Positions 43,151-51,832 of a stretch of 64,000 nucleotides of DNA are shown piece by piece (position 1 is the stretch's first letter; every line of letters starts with the position of its first letter). A model generated the notes under the pieces. It was not told the DNA's origin. It was given only the letters and a program-made list of their open reading frames with translations, and made no database searches. The stretch is from Phycisphaerales bacterium (GTDB taxonomy: Bacteria > Planctomycetota > Phycisphaerae > Phycisphaerales > SM1A02), in contig JAQWMQ010000008.1 in the NCBI GenBank assembly GCA_029246705.1, positions 248,001-312,000 of the forward strand, written 5' to 3'. The translations under genes were made by a program, and so were the position numbers.

Positions 43151-44290
43151 ATGTCAGATCACCCCGAAGACAACCGACCGGTCGAAGCCGCCCAGAGAGC
43201 GGTCGCGATCGCCAGCCACGACATCCGCGGTTCGCTTGCGGCGATCGTGGCCCATGCCGAGCTGGTGGTCGACGGCGAGCTGAGTGCTGAACGCCAGGAA
43301 GAAGTCACCCGGCTCATCGCACGCAACGGCAGGTCGCTCCTGGCCCTGCTGGATGACGTGGTGTTCGCCTCGCGAATCGACGCCGGCGCCGAACGCGCGG
43401 AACCCACACCCTGCTCGATTCATGAACTGCTCGAGGACCTGGTCGAACTGCATGCTCCCGAAGCGGAAGCACGTGGGCTGTTCCTCGAACTCGAGATCGA
43501 CCGCACCCTGCCCGCATCGGTGCTCACCGACGGAGTACACCTGCGGCGCGTCCTGATGAACCTCGCAAGCAATGCGATCAAGTTCACCGAACAGGGCGGC
43601 GTCCTTATTCGTGCCGAACACGATGACATCGAATCAAGGCTCACGATCTCCGTGGAGGACACCGGGGTCGGCTTGCGGCAAGTCGATCTGGAGCGCATCT
43701 TCGAACCCTTCATCCAGTCGGAGGACCGTATCCGGGATTGCCCCGGCAGCGGGCTCGGCCTGGCCATCGTCCGGGAGCTCACCGCTCTCCTCGGCGGGGA
43801 AGTCTCCGCACAGAGCGAACCCGGTTCCGGTTCGATCTTCCACCTGAGCATTCCGGTCGAGGCCTGCACGATGACTCCGGGTTTCAATCGTCTCGACGGT
43901 GTACGCGTCCTCTTTGCCGAGGACTGCCCCGACAGTCGCCTGCTCATGCAGCATCACCTCGAATCACTCGGTGCCTGCGTCACCCTCGTCGAAGATGGTC
44001 TCGCCCTCATCGAGCGCTGGAACCCCGGTGTCGACGACTCCGATCAGGATGTCATCCTGATCGATCTCGAAATGCCTCGAATGGGGGGGCTTGAAGCCAC
44101 CGCCGCCCTGCGTGCGCGTGGGTGCGATGTGCCGATCCTGGTCCTGAGCGCCCACCCCGCCCACCTGATCGAGGATGAAGCCCGTGCCCACGGCTGCGAC
44201 GGCTGCCTTGCCAAGCCGATCGACCCGACTCGACTCGCTCGTGAAGTCAACCGACTTCGGACCTGTGTCGGCGCTCGACGAAGCGGCTGA
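43151..44290 (+). CDS. Soluble hybrid histidine kinase with receiver domain
   Basis: 379 residues without transmembrane helix or sensor domain. The dimerisation domain has phospho-acceptor His23 in ASHDIRGSLAAI. The ATPase domain shows the N box LMNLASNAIKFTE, G1 DTGVGL, and G2 GSGLGLAI. The C-terminal receiver (about 245-370) has the acidic pair FAED, phospho-acceptor Asp305 in VILIDLEMPRMGG and Lys355 in CLAKPID. It may serve as a phosphorelay hub or receive signals through a partner protein, as no input domain is present. No response regulator gene is adjacent. ATG 43151 is chosen; upstream frame overlaps the previous gene. Confidence 0.9.
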   Translation: MSDHPEDNRPVEAAQRAVAIASHDIRGSLAAIVAHAELVVDGELSAERQEEVTRLIARNGRSLLALLDDVVFASRIDAGAERAEPTPCSIHELLEDLVELHAPEAEARGLFLELEIDRTLPASVLTDGVHLRRVLMNLASNAIKFTEQGGVLIRAEHDDIESRLTISVEDTGVGLRQVDLERIFEPFIQSEDRIRDCPGSGLGLAIVRELTALLGGEVSAQSEPGSGSIFHLSIPVEACTMTPGFNRLDGVRVLFAEDCPDSRLLMQHHLESLGACVTLVEDGLALIERWNPGVDDSDQDVILIDLEMPRMGGLEATAALRARGCDVPILVLSAHPAHLIEDEARAHGCDGCLAKPIDPTRLAREVNRLRTCVGARRSG

Positions 44291-44386
44291 GCCCTCCAGA
44301 CGGATCCCACAAAAAGAGAAATGCGCTTTTGCATGTCGGGCCCGATCCTCGTGATTCGTGCCGTAGCGTCGTGTTGCGCCGTGATG

Positions 44387-44430
44387 GATCTCGGCGTGAT
44401 GCCCTTCGGGCATCTCCCACGCACGAGATC
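44387..44430 (+). other. Long interrupted hairpin in the leader of the 44467 gene
   Basis: Three stacked stems: GATCTCG/CGAGATC, GCGTG/CACGC and ATGCCC/GGGCAT with loop TTC, interrupted by a 4-base and a 1-base bulge on one side. It lies 37 bases before ATG 44467, ahead of GGAGGTAGGA. No T-tract follows, so it looks like a leader RNA structure rather than a terminator of the kinase gene. Confidence 0.6.
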
Positions 44431-44466
44431 GCACCGTCGATCTCTTCACGATGGAGGTAGGACCAT

Positions 44467-45216
44467 ATGATCAAGTTCCTTGCAGTCGCTCTTCTCAGTC
44501 TGTCGGCTTTCGGGCAATCCGTTCAAGCCGGGTCGGGTTATATCTCTCTGTGCATCGAACTGCCCGGTATCCGAATCGCGGTTCGGATCATTCTGGATAA
44601 TCCCGTCGAGACACTCCCGGAAGAGTTCGTGTTGTGTGAGAGTGTCATCTACGAAGGTGAGCAGTGGTGCGTCTACAAGCTCGACTGCGATGACAAAACC
44701 GGTTTCGCGAGGCCGTGTGATTCGGACGAATCCTTTCATCTCTACACCGAGGAATTCAGGGGCGTCGGAAGTGGGCCACCGGTTGCAACCCGGTCCGAGG
44801 AACTGATGGAAGCCCCCTGTTCGATCTTCTACAACCCGCTCCTGGGGGATTCGATCCGCATCGCGATGACGCTTCCGTACCCGATCCGGGCGGATCGGCT
44901 GCCTCCAGTGACCCGCAAAAATGATTTTTCGTTGACGGTGCTCGGCCCCGGCCCCGGCAGTGGTTTCGGCGAGAGCTTGGCGGACGAGGTCGGGCCATCC
45001 ATGATCCCGGCCGGTTCGGTCGTGGTGTTGCGGGGAAGCGCCCGCCGGGTGCTCACCACCCTGGTCAACGACCTGCATCTTGGTGAAGCGACTTTCACGC
45101 TCGACAGCGGGGAGCATGTCTATCAGCTGCTTCCCGATCATGCCAACGACGACTGGCATGTCCTGCAGGACGGGCTCATCGTTCGTTCTGTCAACATCCC
45201 GCCGATTGGAGAATGA
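44467..45216 (+). CDS. Secreted cysteine-motif protein A
   Basis: 249 residues with a Sec signal peptide (MIKFLAVALLSLSAFGQSVQA). After it comes a compact cysteine motif: CESVIYEGEQWCVYKLDCDD, then a further Cys-Asp pair after about ten residues. A beta-rich C-terminal domain includes SMIPAGSVVVLRGSARR and matches the region SGMIEAGSRIRVEGTLSD of the next protein. I recognise no family. A strong GGAGG precedes the start. The next gene begins one base after its stop, so the pair form an operon. The cysteines probably form disulfides outside the cytoplasm. Confidence 0.75.
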   Translation: MIKFLAVALLSLSAFGQSVQAGSGYISLCIELPGIRIAVRIILDNPVETLPEEFVLCESVIYEGEQWCVYKLDCDDKTGFARPCDSDESFHLYTEEFRGVGSGPPVATRSEELMEAPCSIFYNPLLGDSIRIAMTLPYPIRADRLPPVTRKNDFSLTVLGPGPGSGFGESLADEVGPSMIPAGSVVVLRGSARRVLTTLVNDLHLGEATFTLDSGEHVYQLLPDHANDDWHVLQDGLIVRSVNIPPIGE

Positions 45217-45217
45217 C

Positions 45218-46108
45218 ATGAATGCAGGCATGACGACAGCCGTGGGCGTTCTCCTTGTGGGGTTCGGCTCATGTGCTCCGGAAGGCGGGGGGTCATCCCC
45301 GCCTTCCGGAGCTTCATCGAAGCCGGTGGGGACCCGCGGGGCCAAACGACAACTGGCTCCTCCGGAACTGCCCGGACTCGAATTCTGTTCGGAGACGCTT
45401 GACGTCGAGCGTGGGATGCGTCTCTGTATCTACAAGACCGACTGCGACGATCCCGACGCGCCGGCCTGGGAGGACCTGGGGTGCGACGGCATTCGCCTGG
45501 TGACCACCTCGGGTGACTCCCTTCTTCGACCCGATTTCCAGTTCTGTCGCGAAGAAATGCGCGACGGTCGTCCCGCCTGCATCTACCAGCGTCACTGCGA
45601 TGAGGAAGACCCCCTCGAGTACCAGGTCGACTTCGATTGTGACGGCCACGATTTTCAAAGCTTCGGGTACATAATCGTGCAGCCTCGACTCCCGATCGAT
45701 CTCTCTGGTGCGGTCAGCTACCACATCGACAGCCTTTCGAAATCCATGAGTTTCGAGTTCGAGCCGAGCTATTCAACGCCTGTGATCCTGCCTCGACGTG
45801 GTGACCTGATGATCTGGCAGATTCGCAGTGCGGATGGTGTCGACGGAAAGATCCGCCTCAGCTCTGGAATGATCGAGGCGGGTTCGCGCATCAGGGTGGA
45901 AGGTACGTTGTCTGATTTCGTGTACTGGATGCACGCGATGGGCATCACCAAGATGCGAGCCACTGAACATGGAATGGACCTGATGTTGTTCAAGCACCCG
46001 AACAAGCCCTATTACGAGATTTCCATCGCTGGGCTCGTCATCGAGAAGGTCATGGTCGAGGCGCTCGACGCCGATCTGCGAACCCAGGACATGGAGAATG
46101 ATCCCTGA
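45218..46108 (+). CDS. Lipoprotein with two copies of the cysteine motif (protein B)
   Basis: 296 residues with a lipoprotein signal (VGVLLVGFGSC, Cys19). A Gly/Ser/Pro linker follows, whose DNA forms a perfect 16-base hairpin. Two cysteine motifs then occur: RLCIYKTDCDDPDAP with flanking FCSE and LGCDG (about residues 60-100), and PACIYQRHCDEEDPL with FCRE and DFDCDG (about 115-150). The C-terminal domain is paralogous to that of protein A. The pattern is C-x(9-13)-C-[IV]-Y-x3-C-D-[DE]-x(7-13)-C-D. Function unknown; probably surface-anchored and acting with protein A. Confidence 0.75.
   Translation: MNAGMTTAVGVLLVGFGSCAPEGGGSSPPSGASSKPVGTRGAKRQLAPPELPGLEFCSETLDVERGMRLCIYKTDCDDPDAPAWEDLGCDGIRLVTTSGDSLLRPDFQFCREEMRDGRPACIYQRHCDEEDPLEYQVDFDCDGHDFQSFGYIIVQPRLPIDLSGAVSYHIDSLSKSMSFEFEPSYSTPVILPRRGDLMIWQIRSADGVDGKIRLSSGMIEAGSRIRVEGTLSDFVYWMHAMGITKMRATEHGMDLMLFKHPNKPYYEISIAGLVIEKVMVEALDADLRTQDMENDP
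45275..45312. other. Perfect 16-base inverted repeat inside a coding region
   Basis: GCTCCGGAAGGCGGGG, loop GGTCAT, then CCCCGCCTTCCGGAGC. It begins at the lipobox of protein B and encodes its Gly/Ser/Pro linker. No T-tract follows. The stem is very stable and would be met by the first ribosomes. Confidence 0.9.
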
Positions 46109-46186
46109 GCAACGGTTTGAGTCCTTTTTCGTGCTCCGGAATCCGTCTCTCGCAACCTCGGAAGGCAACTGCACTTCCCGGAGTGC

Positions 46187-46192
46187 TATCAT
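46187..46192 (+). promoter_or_regulatory. -10-like box of the first metallophosphoesterase gene
   Basis: TATCAT, 9 bases before the GTG at 46202, with no Shine-Dalgarno sequence. Confidence 0.45.
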
Positions 46193-46201
46193 GCTCCTGC
46201 C

Positions 46202-47032
46202 GTGCGTACCGTCATTCTCAGCGATATCCATGCCAACCTCGAAGCACTCGAGACGGTGCTTGAAGATGTCGGTTCACGCGCACATGATCGAATCATCTGC
46301 CTCGGCGACGTGATCGGCTACGGCCCCGATCCCTGTGCCTGCATCGACCTCGTCGAGAAGCACTGTGCATTCTCGCTGCTGGGCAACCATGACTTCGCCT
46401 GTCTCTACGAACCCACCAACTTCAACCCGATCGCCGTCCAGGGGTCCTACTGGACTCGCGCCCAGTTCGAGCCAAGCTCCGGCGGCGTACGTGACGAGCA
46501 TGCCGCTCGAAGGCAGGCCTTCCTTCACCTGATGCGGACCTACGCGTTTCTCGATGATGACCGTGACTACCTGCTCGTCCATGCGTCGCCACGGAAACCG
46601 CTCTCGGAGTACCTCTTCCAGGATGACGTGCAGAAGCCGGGAAAGATCGCGGCGGCGTTCGGGGCGATGCGAGGCTCCTACGCCTTCGTCGGGCACACCC
46701 ACGTGCCCGGGGTCTTCTCCGCCGAGCACGATGAACGTGGCCGGGTCTCGATGGCGTCGCTCTTCGAGTTCGATTACGGAAACGAACTGCCGGGTCCGTT
46801 CGAACTCGACACCGTCGAGGGGCGAATGAGCTTCATCGTCAATCCCGGCTCGGTGGGACAACCCCGGGATGGCGATCCTCGGGCCAGTTACGCGATTCTC
46901 GACACCTCGGGGCGGGTTCCCGTCATCGAGTTCCACCGTGTCAGCTATCCGGCCGAGGTCACCCGCTCAAAGATCCTCGCAAATGACCAACTGGCGGATC
47001 GCCTCGGGGACCGTCTCATCGCGGGTGAATGA
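46202..47032 (+). CDS. Calcineurin-like metallophosphoesterase, copy 1
   Basis: 276 residues. Dinuclear metal-site motifs are present in order: LSDIHANLEAL (Asp, His), CLGDVIGYGPDP (Asp), LLGNHDFAC (Asn, His), LVHASPRKP (His) and FVGHTHVPGVF (His). IVNPGSVGQPRDGDPRASY near the C-terminus matches the YfcE/MJ0936-like family (Metallophos_2). Substrate unknown; relatives hydrolyse phosphodiesters or bis-nucleoside polyphosphates. GTG start at 46202, with a promoter box at near-leaderless distance. A tandem paralog follows 98 bases later. Confidence 0.88.
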   Translation: MRTVILSDIHANLEALETVLEDVGSRAHDRIICLGDVIGYGPDPCACIDLVEKHCAFSLLGNHDFACLYEPTNFNPIAVQGSYWTRAQFEPSSGGVRDEHAARRQAFLHLMRTYAFLDDDRDYLLVHASPRKPLSEYLFQDDVQKPGKIAAAFGAMRGSYAFVGHTHVPGVFSAEHDERGRVSMASLFEFDYGNELPGPFELDTVEGRMSFIVNPGSVGQPRDGDPRASYAILDTSGRVPVIEFHRVSYPAEVTRSKILANDQLADRLGDRLIAGE

Positions 47033-47130
47033 CCACCCTGTTGGCGCTTCCGAAGGGTCTCCAATAGCATTCCCTCTTTCCAGCCAGCTGGCATCCGGAC
47101 CCCGGGTGCCTGTCGGGAGCAGTTGTAGCA

Positions 47131-48003
47131 GTGCGTATCGCGATCATCAGTGACATCCACGCCAATGTCTTTGCACTCAAGGCGGTCCTTGAAGACATCC
47201 AGTCCAAGGATGTCCAGCACATCGTGTGCCTGGGTGACATCATCGGCTACGGCCCCGACCCCATCGAGTGCATCGATCTCGTCCAGGAACACTGCACCCT
47301 CACCCTCCTGGGCAACCATGACTTCGCATGCCGCACCGAGCCGGTGAACTTCAACTACATGGCGCGTGATGCGGCACTGTGGACCCAGGATCGACTTGAA
47401 CTGGCCTACCCCGATGAACAGGCCCGCGACCGAAGGCTCGACTTCCTCGACACCCTTCCGGTCCGTCGGATGTTGAACGATGACTCGCGCTATCTCTGTG
47501 TGCACGGATCAAGCCGGCATCCAACCAATGAATACGTGTTTCCCGACGACGGCTTCAGCGTCGAACGCATGAAACCGCTCTTCGATCGATTCGAGGCGGT
47601 CTGCTTCGAGGGACACACCCACTGGCCGGGGGTGTTCGTCAGCGAGCCCCGGGACGGTGATGACCCCGTGTATTCCTTCTATCGAGGGCTCTGCTCGGAG
47701 GGGCGTCAGGGAAGTTTCTCCTCCGGAGCGATGGCCGGCATCGATCGAATCGTGCTGCGTCTGTCGGAGGGAGCAAAGTACATCGTCAATCCCGGTTCCA
47801 TCGGGCAGCCTCGGGATGGAGATTCCTGGGCCAGCTGGTCGGTGCTCGAGAGCTCGGATGACGATTCAACGGATCCGGTTCTCACCTTTCACCGGACGAA
47901 CTACGATTGGATGCGCGTGCGCGAGAGGATCGAGCAGTTCAGACGCGAAGGCGATGAACGCCTCGATCCCTTCCTCGGCGAGCGCCTTGGCATGGGACGC
48001 TGA
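47131..48003 (+). CDS. Calcineurin-like metallophosphoesterase, copy 2
   Basis: 290 residues, paralog of the preceding gene with the same metal motifs: ISDIHANVFALKAVL, LGDIIGYGPDPIEC, LLGNHDFACR, VHGSSRHPT (Gly where copy 1 has Ala) and EGHTHWPGVF, and IVNPGSIGQPRDGDSWASW. It carries an extra segment (YSFYRGLCSEGRQGSFSSG) before the C-terminal motif. GTG start at 47131. Ends 8 bases before yidC, so it may be co-transcribed with yidC-mnmE. Confidence 0.88.
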   Translation: MRIAIISDIHANVFALKAVLEDIQSKDVQHIVCLGDIIGYGPDPIECIDLVQEHCTLTLLGNHDFACRTEPVNFNYMARDAALWTQDRLELAYPDEQARDRRLDFLDTLPVRRMLNDDSRYLCVHGSSRHPTNEYVFPDDGFSVERMKPLFDRFEAVCFEGHTHWPGVFVSEPRDGDDPVYSFYRGLCSEGRQGSFSSGAMAGIDRIVLRLSEGAKYIVNPGSIGQPRDGDSWASWSVLESSDDDSTDPVLTFHRTNYDWMRVRERIEQFRREGDERLDPFLGERLGMGR

Positions 48004-48011
48004 GAAACCGC

Positions 48012-50456
48012 ATGGAAGCTTCTACACGCAAGATCGTGCTCCCCATAGTCGTGTCCTTCGTGGCCTGTCTGGTGGTCACTGCCGTGATCCTTGGGCCCGG
48101 TCGCCCCGCGCCCGTCGAGGATCCGGCACCATCGACGGCACCATCGACGGCAACGAAGCAGGCTGACGCCACCAGCTCGAGCACGAATTCCCAGGTCGAT
48201 CCGACCACTGAAGCCGCCCCGGTCACTCCGGCAGTCGATCCCGTGGTTCCAGCGGTTCCCGTGGTTCCAGGGGTTGCCACTGCCGAGCCATCCGACGACT
48301 CCACTCCGACTGAAACGACCAAGCCCGATCTTCCAGTCTCGACCCAGGCTGCTGCGGATCCTCTTCCGGTCCTCTCGACCGATACCTCGATCAACCTGCC
48401 ACCACTGCCCGAACGAGAGACCGGCTGGGGCGCATTGACGGCGAAGGCACCCGATGGCACGCTGGCCGATCGTGGCGCAGCCACACCGCTTGGTTCGCTG
48501 GACCCGCTCACGGAACGGATGCAGATCGACTTTGCAAACCAGTCCGCCGGCATCTCGAAGATCACCTTCAGCAACTTCTGGCGAACCAGTGAAGCCAGAC
48601 GTCAAGCGCAGTCCCACCACAATGCAGTCGCGGCCGGGTCCACCGATCCTCCGCCGATGCCCGCTGATGACCAGCGTTACGTCCTGCAGACCGCGGGCAT
48701 GCTCTATTCGGGAGACGGTGTCGCCTTTGAGACCCCGATCCTCGCGGTGCATTCCCTTCGGGTCACCGGTTGGGGGGAAACTGCACAGGACGTGGTCCTC
48801 TTCGGTGACGTCTGGTCGCAGGTCGCACCCGGCCACTTCAAGACCGATGTCCACGAGGCCGGTACCGATGAGTTGATCCTCACGATCCATCGCCGCTTCA
48901 CGTTGCCCCAGGGCCGTTACGACATCACCCTGCAGCAGTCGGTCACGAACCACTCCGGCCGTCCCCTCCGTGTGCAGTGGCGTCAGTTCGGACCGGGCGA
49001 TCTCGCCCTGGATGAAACCACCTACCTGAAGGACATCCGGCGATTCCACTTCGGCTACCTGATGAATGCGACGCGGGACCCGAGCCAGACTCATGTACTG
49101 CACTCGGGCATGATGCTCGAGCGCAACTCCGCCATCGGCATGGCCGAGGAATACAGCTCGGATCCGCTTGCGAACATGCTGTGGCCGACGGAGTCGGCGC
49201 GCGAGGACGGCTTCGCCCTGTCCTGGTTCGGCTCAACCAACCGATACTTCGCACTCTGCATCCATGCACCCTACGACCCGCCGGACGACCCCTCGAAGCA
49301 GCTTTCCGCGATCGAGTCGATCAATCCGGTGATCGGCGGAACCTCGGATGACACGAACCTGCTGACTTCCCTGATCGGTCGCATGCAGCGACTCGATCCG
49401 GGCACCAGCGTCGACTGGGACATGGGCGTCTTCGCCGGGCCGCTCGAGCGTTCGGTCCTGAACGTCGCCGAGCCCTATGTCGCCTTGAACATGGGTGGAC
49501 TGATCCTCTACCTGATGAGTGGCTGCTGTTCCTTCTGCACGTTCGCCTGGCTGGCGAACTTCATGATCATCTTCCTCTCGTTCATCCACAGCATCTGCTT
49601 CGACTGGGGCATCTCGATCATCTTCCTGGTGGTCGTGGTTCGAACGCTCCTGCACCCGATCACCCGCAAGGGCCAGATCAGCATGCAGAAGAACGCGAAG
49701 GCGATGGGTGACCTCAAGCCCGAACTCGACGAGATCAAGAAGCGCTACGCCGACGAACCCGAGAAGCAGCGCAAGGAACAGATGCGTCTCATGCAGGAAA
49801 AGGGGATGAACCCCCTCGGCTGCGGTGGCGCGATGCTGCCCATGTTCCTCCAGATGCCGATCTGGATCGCGCTCTACGCCGTCCTGTTCTTCGCGTTCGA
49901 GTTGCGTCAGGAATGGGCGTTCTACGGCTTCTTCCAGATGTTCGACGGCTGGGCCTTCATGGGTGACCTGAGTGCCCCCGACAACTTCATCGATTTCGGG
50001 GTGAGCTACGACCTCTGGTTCTTCGATTTCTCCGGAATCAACCTGCTGCCCCTGCTCATGGGCCTCGTCTTCTACTTCCAACAGAAGTACATGACCCCTC
50101 CGCCCAGTGCGAACATGAGTGAAGACCAGCTTCGCCAGCAGAAGATGATGAAGATCATGATGCTGGTCCTCTTTCCCCTCATGCTCTACGGGGCACCGAG
50201 CGGCCTGACCCTCTACATCCTGACTTCGAGCATCATCGGAACGCTCGAAAGCCGCTACATCCGCGGGCACATCAAGAAGCTTCAGGATGAAGCCGACAAG
50301 AACCCCGTGGTGCTCGAGGCCGATGGCAGCAGTGGCGCCGTCAAGGGGCGCAAGAAGCAGGACCGGGTCGGCAAGATGTACGAACAGATGCTCCAGAACG
50401 CGCAAAAGCGTCAGGAGCAGAAGAAGCAGAAGAAGAAGACGTTCAAGAAGCGCTGA
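48012..50456 (+). CDS. yidC: Membrane protein insertase YidC
   Basis: Inserts and folds inner-membrane proteins. 814 residues, longer than the usual ~550 because of a Thr/Pro/Ala-rich linker (about 35-135). Order: N-terminal anchor helix (8-30), low-complexity linker, large periplasmic beta domain (about 150-480), then the conserved 60KD_IMP core with five helices. The hydrophilic-groove arginine is in FLVVVVRTLLHPITRKGQ, the coiled C1 loop is rich in Lys and Glu, and CGGAMLPMFLQMPIWIALY follows. The C-terminus ends in a lysine-rich tail (KKQKKKTFKKR) that could contact the ribosome. mnmE follows, as in many bacteria, but rpmH and rnpA are absent. Confidence 0.94.
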   Translation: MEASTRKIVLPIVVSFVACLVVTAVILGPGRPAPVEDPAPSTAPSTATKQADATSSSTNSQVDPTTEAAPVTPAVDPVVPAVPVVPGVATAEPSDDSTPTETTKPDLPVSTQAAADPLPVLSTDTSINLPPLPERETGWGALTAKAPDGTLADRGAATPLGSLDPLTERMQIDFANQSAGISKITFSNFWRTSEARRQAQSHHNAVAAGSTDPPPMPADDQRYVLQTAGMLYSGDGVAFETPILAVHSLRVTGWGETAQDVVLFGDVWSQVAPGHFKTDVHEAGTDELILTIHRRFTLPQGRYDITLQQSVTNHSGRPLRVQWRQFGPGDLALDETTYLKDIRRFHFGYLMNATRDPSQTHVLHSGMMLERNSAIGMAEEYSSDPLANMLWPTESAREDGFALSWFGSTNRYFALCIHAPYDPPDDPSKQLSAIESINPVIGGTSDDTNLLTSLIGRMQRLDPGTSVDWDMGVFAGPLERSVLNVAEPYVALNMGGLILYLMSGCCSFCTFAWLANFMIIFLSFIHSICFDWGISIIFLVVVVRTLLHPITRKGQISMQKNAKAMGDLKPELDEIKKRYADEPEKQRKEQMRLMQEKGMNPLGCGGAMLPMFLQMPIWIALYAVLFFAFELRQEWAFYGFFQMFDGWAFMGDLSAPDNFIDFGVSYDLWFFDFSGINLLPLLMGLVFYFQQKYMTPPPSANMSEDQLRQQKMMKIMMLVLFPLMLYGAPSGLTLYILTSSIIGTLESRYIRGHIKKLQDEADKNPVVLEADGSSGAVKGRKKQDRVGKMYEQMLQNAQKRQEQKKQKKKTFKKR
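48126..48149 (+). repeat. Two tandem 12-base repeats in the yidC linker
   Basis: GCACCATCGACG twice, duplicating four residues of the disordered linker. A similar VPxVP duplication follows near 48240-48280. Confidence 0.8.
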
Positions 50457-50479
50457 TCCGCCCCGAGCGAGTCCTTCTC

Positions 50480-51826
50480 GTGAACCTATCCGACACCATC
50501 GTCGCCGTCTCGAGCCCACCCGGACGGGGAAGGCGTGGTCTCGTGCGGATGAGCGGACCCGATGCCCTGAAGCTCTCATCCCTCGAGGCGTTCGGCCGCG
50601 GCTGCCATCGGGTGACACTTGATCTTGGTGGTGACGAGCTCCCGACGCTTGCGGTGGTCGCGACATCACCCGGCAGCTACACCGGGGAGGACGTGGTCGA
50701 GTTCCTGGTTCCCGGTGGTGAACCGATGCTTGCACGGGTACAGGACGCACTCCAGCAGGCGGCAACCCGCAAGGGCACGTCCTTGCGCAGGGCGGAAGCG
50801 GGAGAATTCACGGCCCGTGCGTACTTCAACGGGCGCATCGGCCTGCTTGAAGCGGAGGGAATCGCCGAAGCGATCCGGGCGGAGACCGATTCACACCTGC
50901 GGGCAGCCAACCTGATGACCGATGGCGGCCTGGGTGATGTCGCCCTGGAACTCGTGGGGGAACTCACCAGGCTTGCCGGCTTGGTCGAAGCTGGAATCGA
51001 CTTCACCGACCAGGAGGACGTGGTCGCGATCTCCAACCTCGAACTTGCCCGGACGCTCGAGATCCTCATCGGCGAACTGCAAACCCGACTCGGCGATTCG
51101 GTGTCGATCGAACGCCTGGAATCCGTGCCGTGCGTGGTGCTCGCAGGGGTCGCCAATGCCGGCAAATCGAGCCTGTTCAACGCGCTGCTGGGAACCGAAC
51201 GCACCGTGGTCGCCGATGTCGAGGGAACCACTCGAGACGTGGTGATCGAACCCTTGCGGCTCAAGACGCTCGGGGGTGATCTCGAGATCCTGCTTGCCGA
51301 TGTCGCGGGCTTCGGTGGTTCATCACTTGCACTGGTCGGAATCGAGGACGCCATGAAGCGCCGTGCGGTCGAGGCGATCGAACGTGCCGACCTCATCCTG
51401 CGCTGCACCCCGCCGGGGGGCACGGTCCTCCGACTCGAGACGACAGCGCCCATCCTCGACCTGGCCACCAAAGCCGATCTCGATGGGGCTGGGGCAAGCT
51501 CGTTCCAGGTCTCGGCCGCGACCGGGGCGGGCATCACCGAACTCGCCGGTTTGATCGCGACCACGCTCGGCGGCAGCTCCAATGTCCTGGGTGCCGGTAC
51601 CTTCGCGATCTCCGAGCGTCATCGCGATGCCCTGCAGCGGACGCTCGACGCGATGCAACGGGCCAATCGACTTGTCATCGAGGATCGTCCCGGGCTCATG
51701 CCGCCGGCTGAACTCATCGCGGCCTGCCTGCGCGACGGACTGGACGCCCTTGGCGAGCTGGTCGGTCGCATCACGCCCGACCAGGTGCTCGAACACGTCT
51801 TCGCTCGTTTCTGCGTGGGCAAGTGA
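50480..51826 (+). CDS. mnmE: tRNA modification GTPase MnmE
   Basis: With MnmG adds the cmnm5 group to wobble U34 of some tRNAs. 448 residues. N-terminal folate-binding domain with SPPGRGRRGLVRMSG near 11 and RAEAGEFTARAYFNGR at 104-119. The embedded G domain has G1 GVANAGKS at 223-230 and G2 EGTTRD near 248. G3 is DVAG at 274-277 where DTAG is usual, and G4 is TKAD at 330-333 where NKxD is usual. The C-terminus ends FCVGK, carrying the catalytic-type cysteine. GTG start at 50480. Directly follows yidC. Altered G3 and G4 motifs suggest changed nucleotide handling. Confidence 0.9.
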   Translation: MNLSDTIVAVSSPPGRGRRGLVRMSGPDALKLSSLEAFGRGCHRVTLDLGGDELPTLAVVATSPGSYTGEDVVEFLVPGGEPMLARVQDALQQAATRKGTSLRRAEAGEFTARAYFNGRIGLLEAEGIAEAIRAETDSHLRAANLMTDGGLGDVALELVGELTRLAGLVEAGIDFTDQEDVVAISNLELARTLEILIGELQTRLGDSVSIERLESVPCVVLAGVANAGKSSLFNALLGTERTVVADVEGTTRDVVIEPLRLKTLGGDLEILLADVAGFGGSSLALVGIEDAMKRRAVEAIERADLILRCTPPGGTVLRLETTAPILDLATKADLDGAGASSFQVSAATGAGITELAGLIATTLGGSSNVLGAGTFAISERHRDALQRTLDAMQRANRLVIEDRPGLMPPAELIAACLRDGLDALGELVGRITPDQVLEHVFARFCVGK

Positions 51827-51832
51827 GCCCGG

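Noticed and set aside
49233-50765. A 510-codon reverse frame with leucine runs
   Set aside because: Antisense to yidC and mnmE; the leucine runs are the complement of Lys/Gln codons in the yidC tail.
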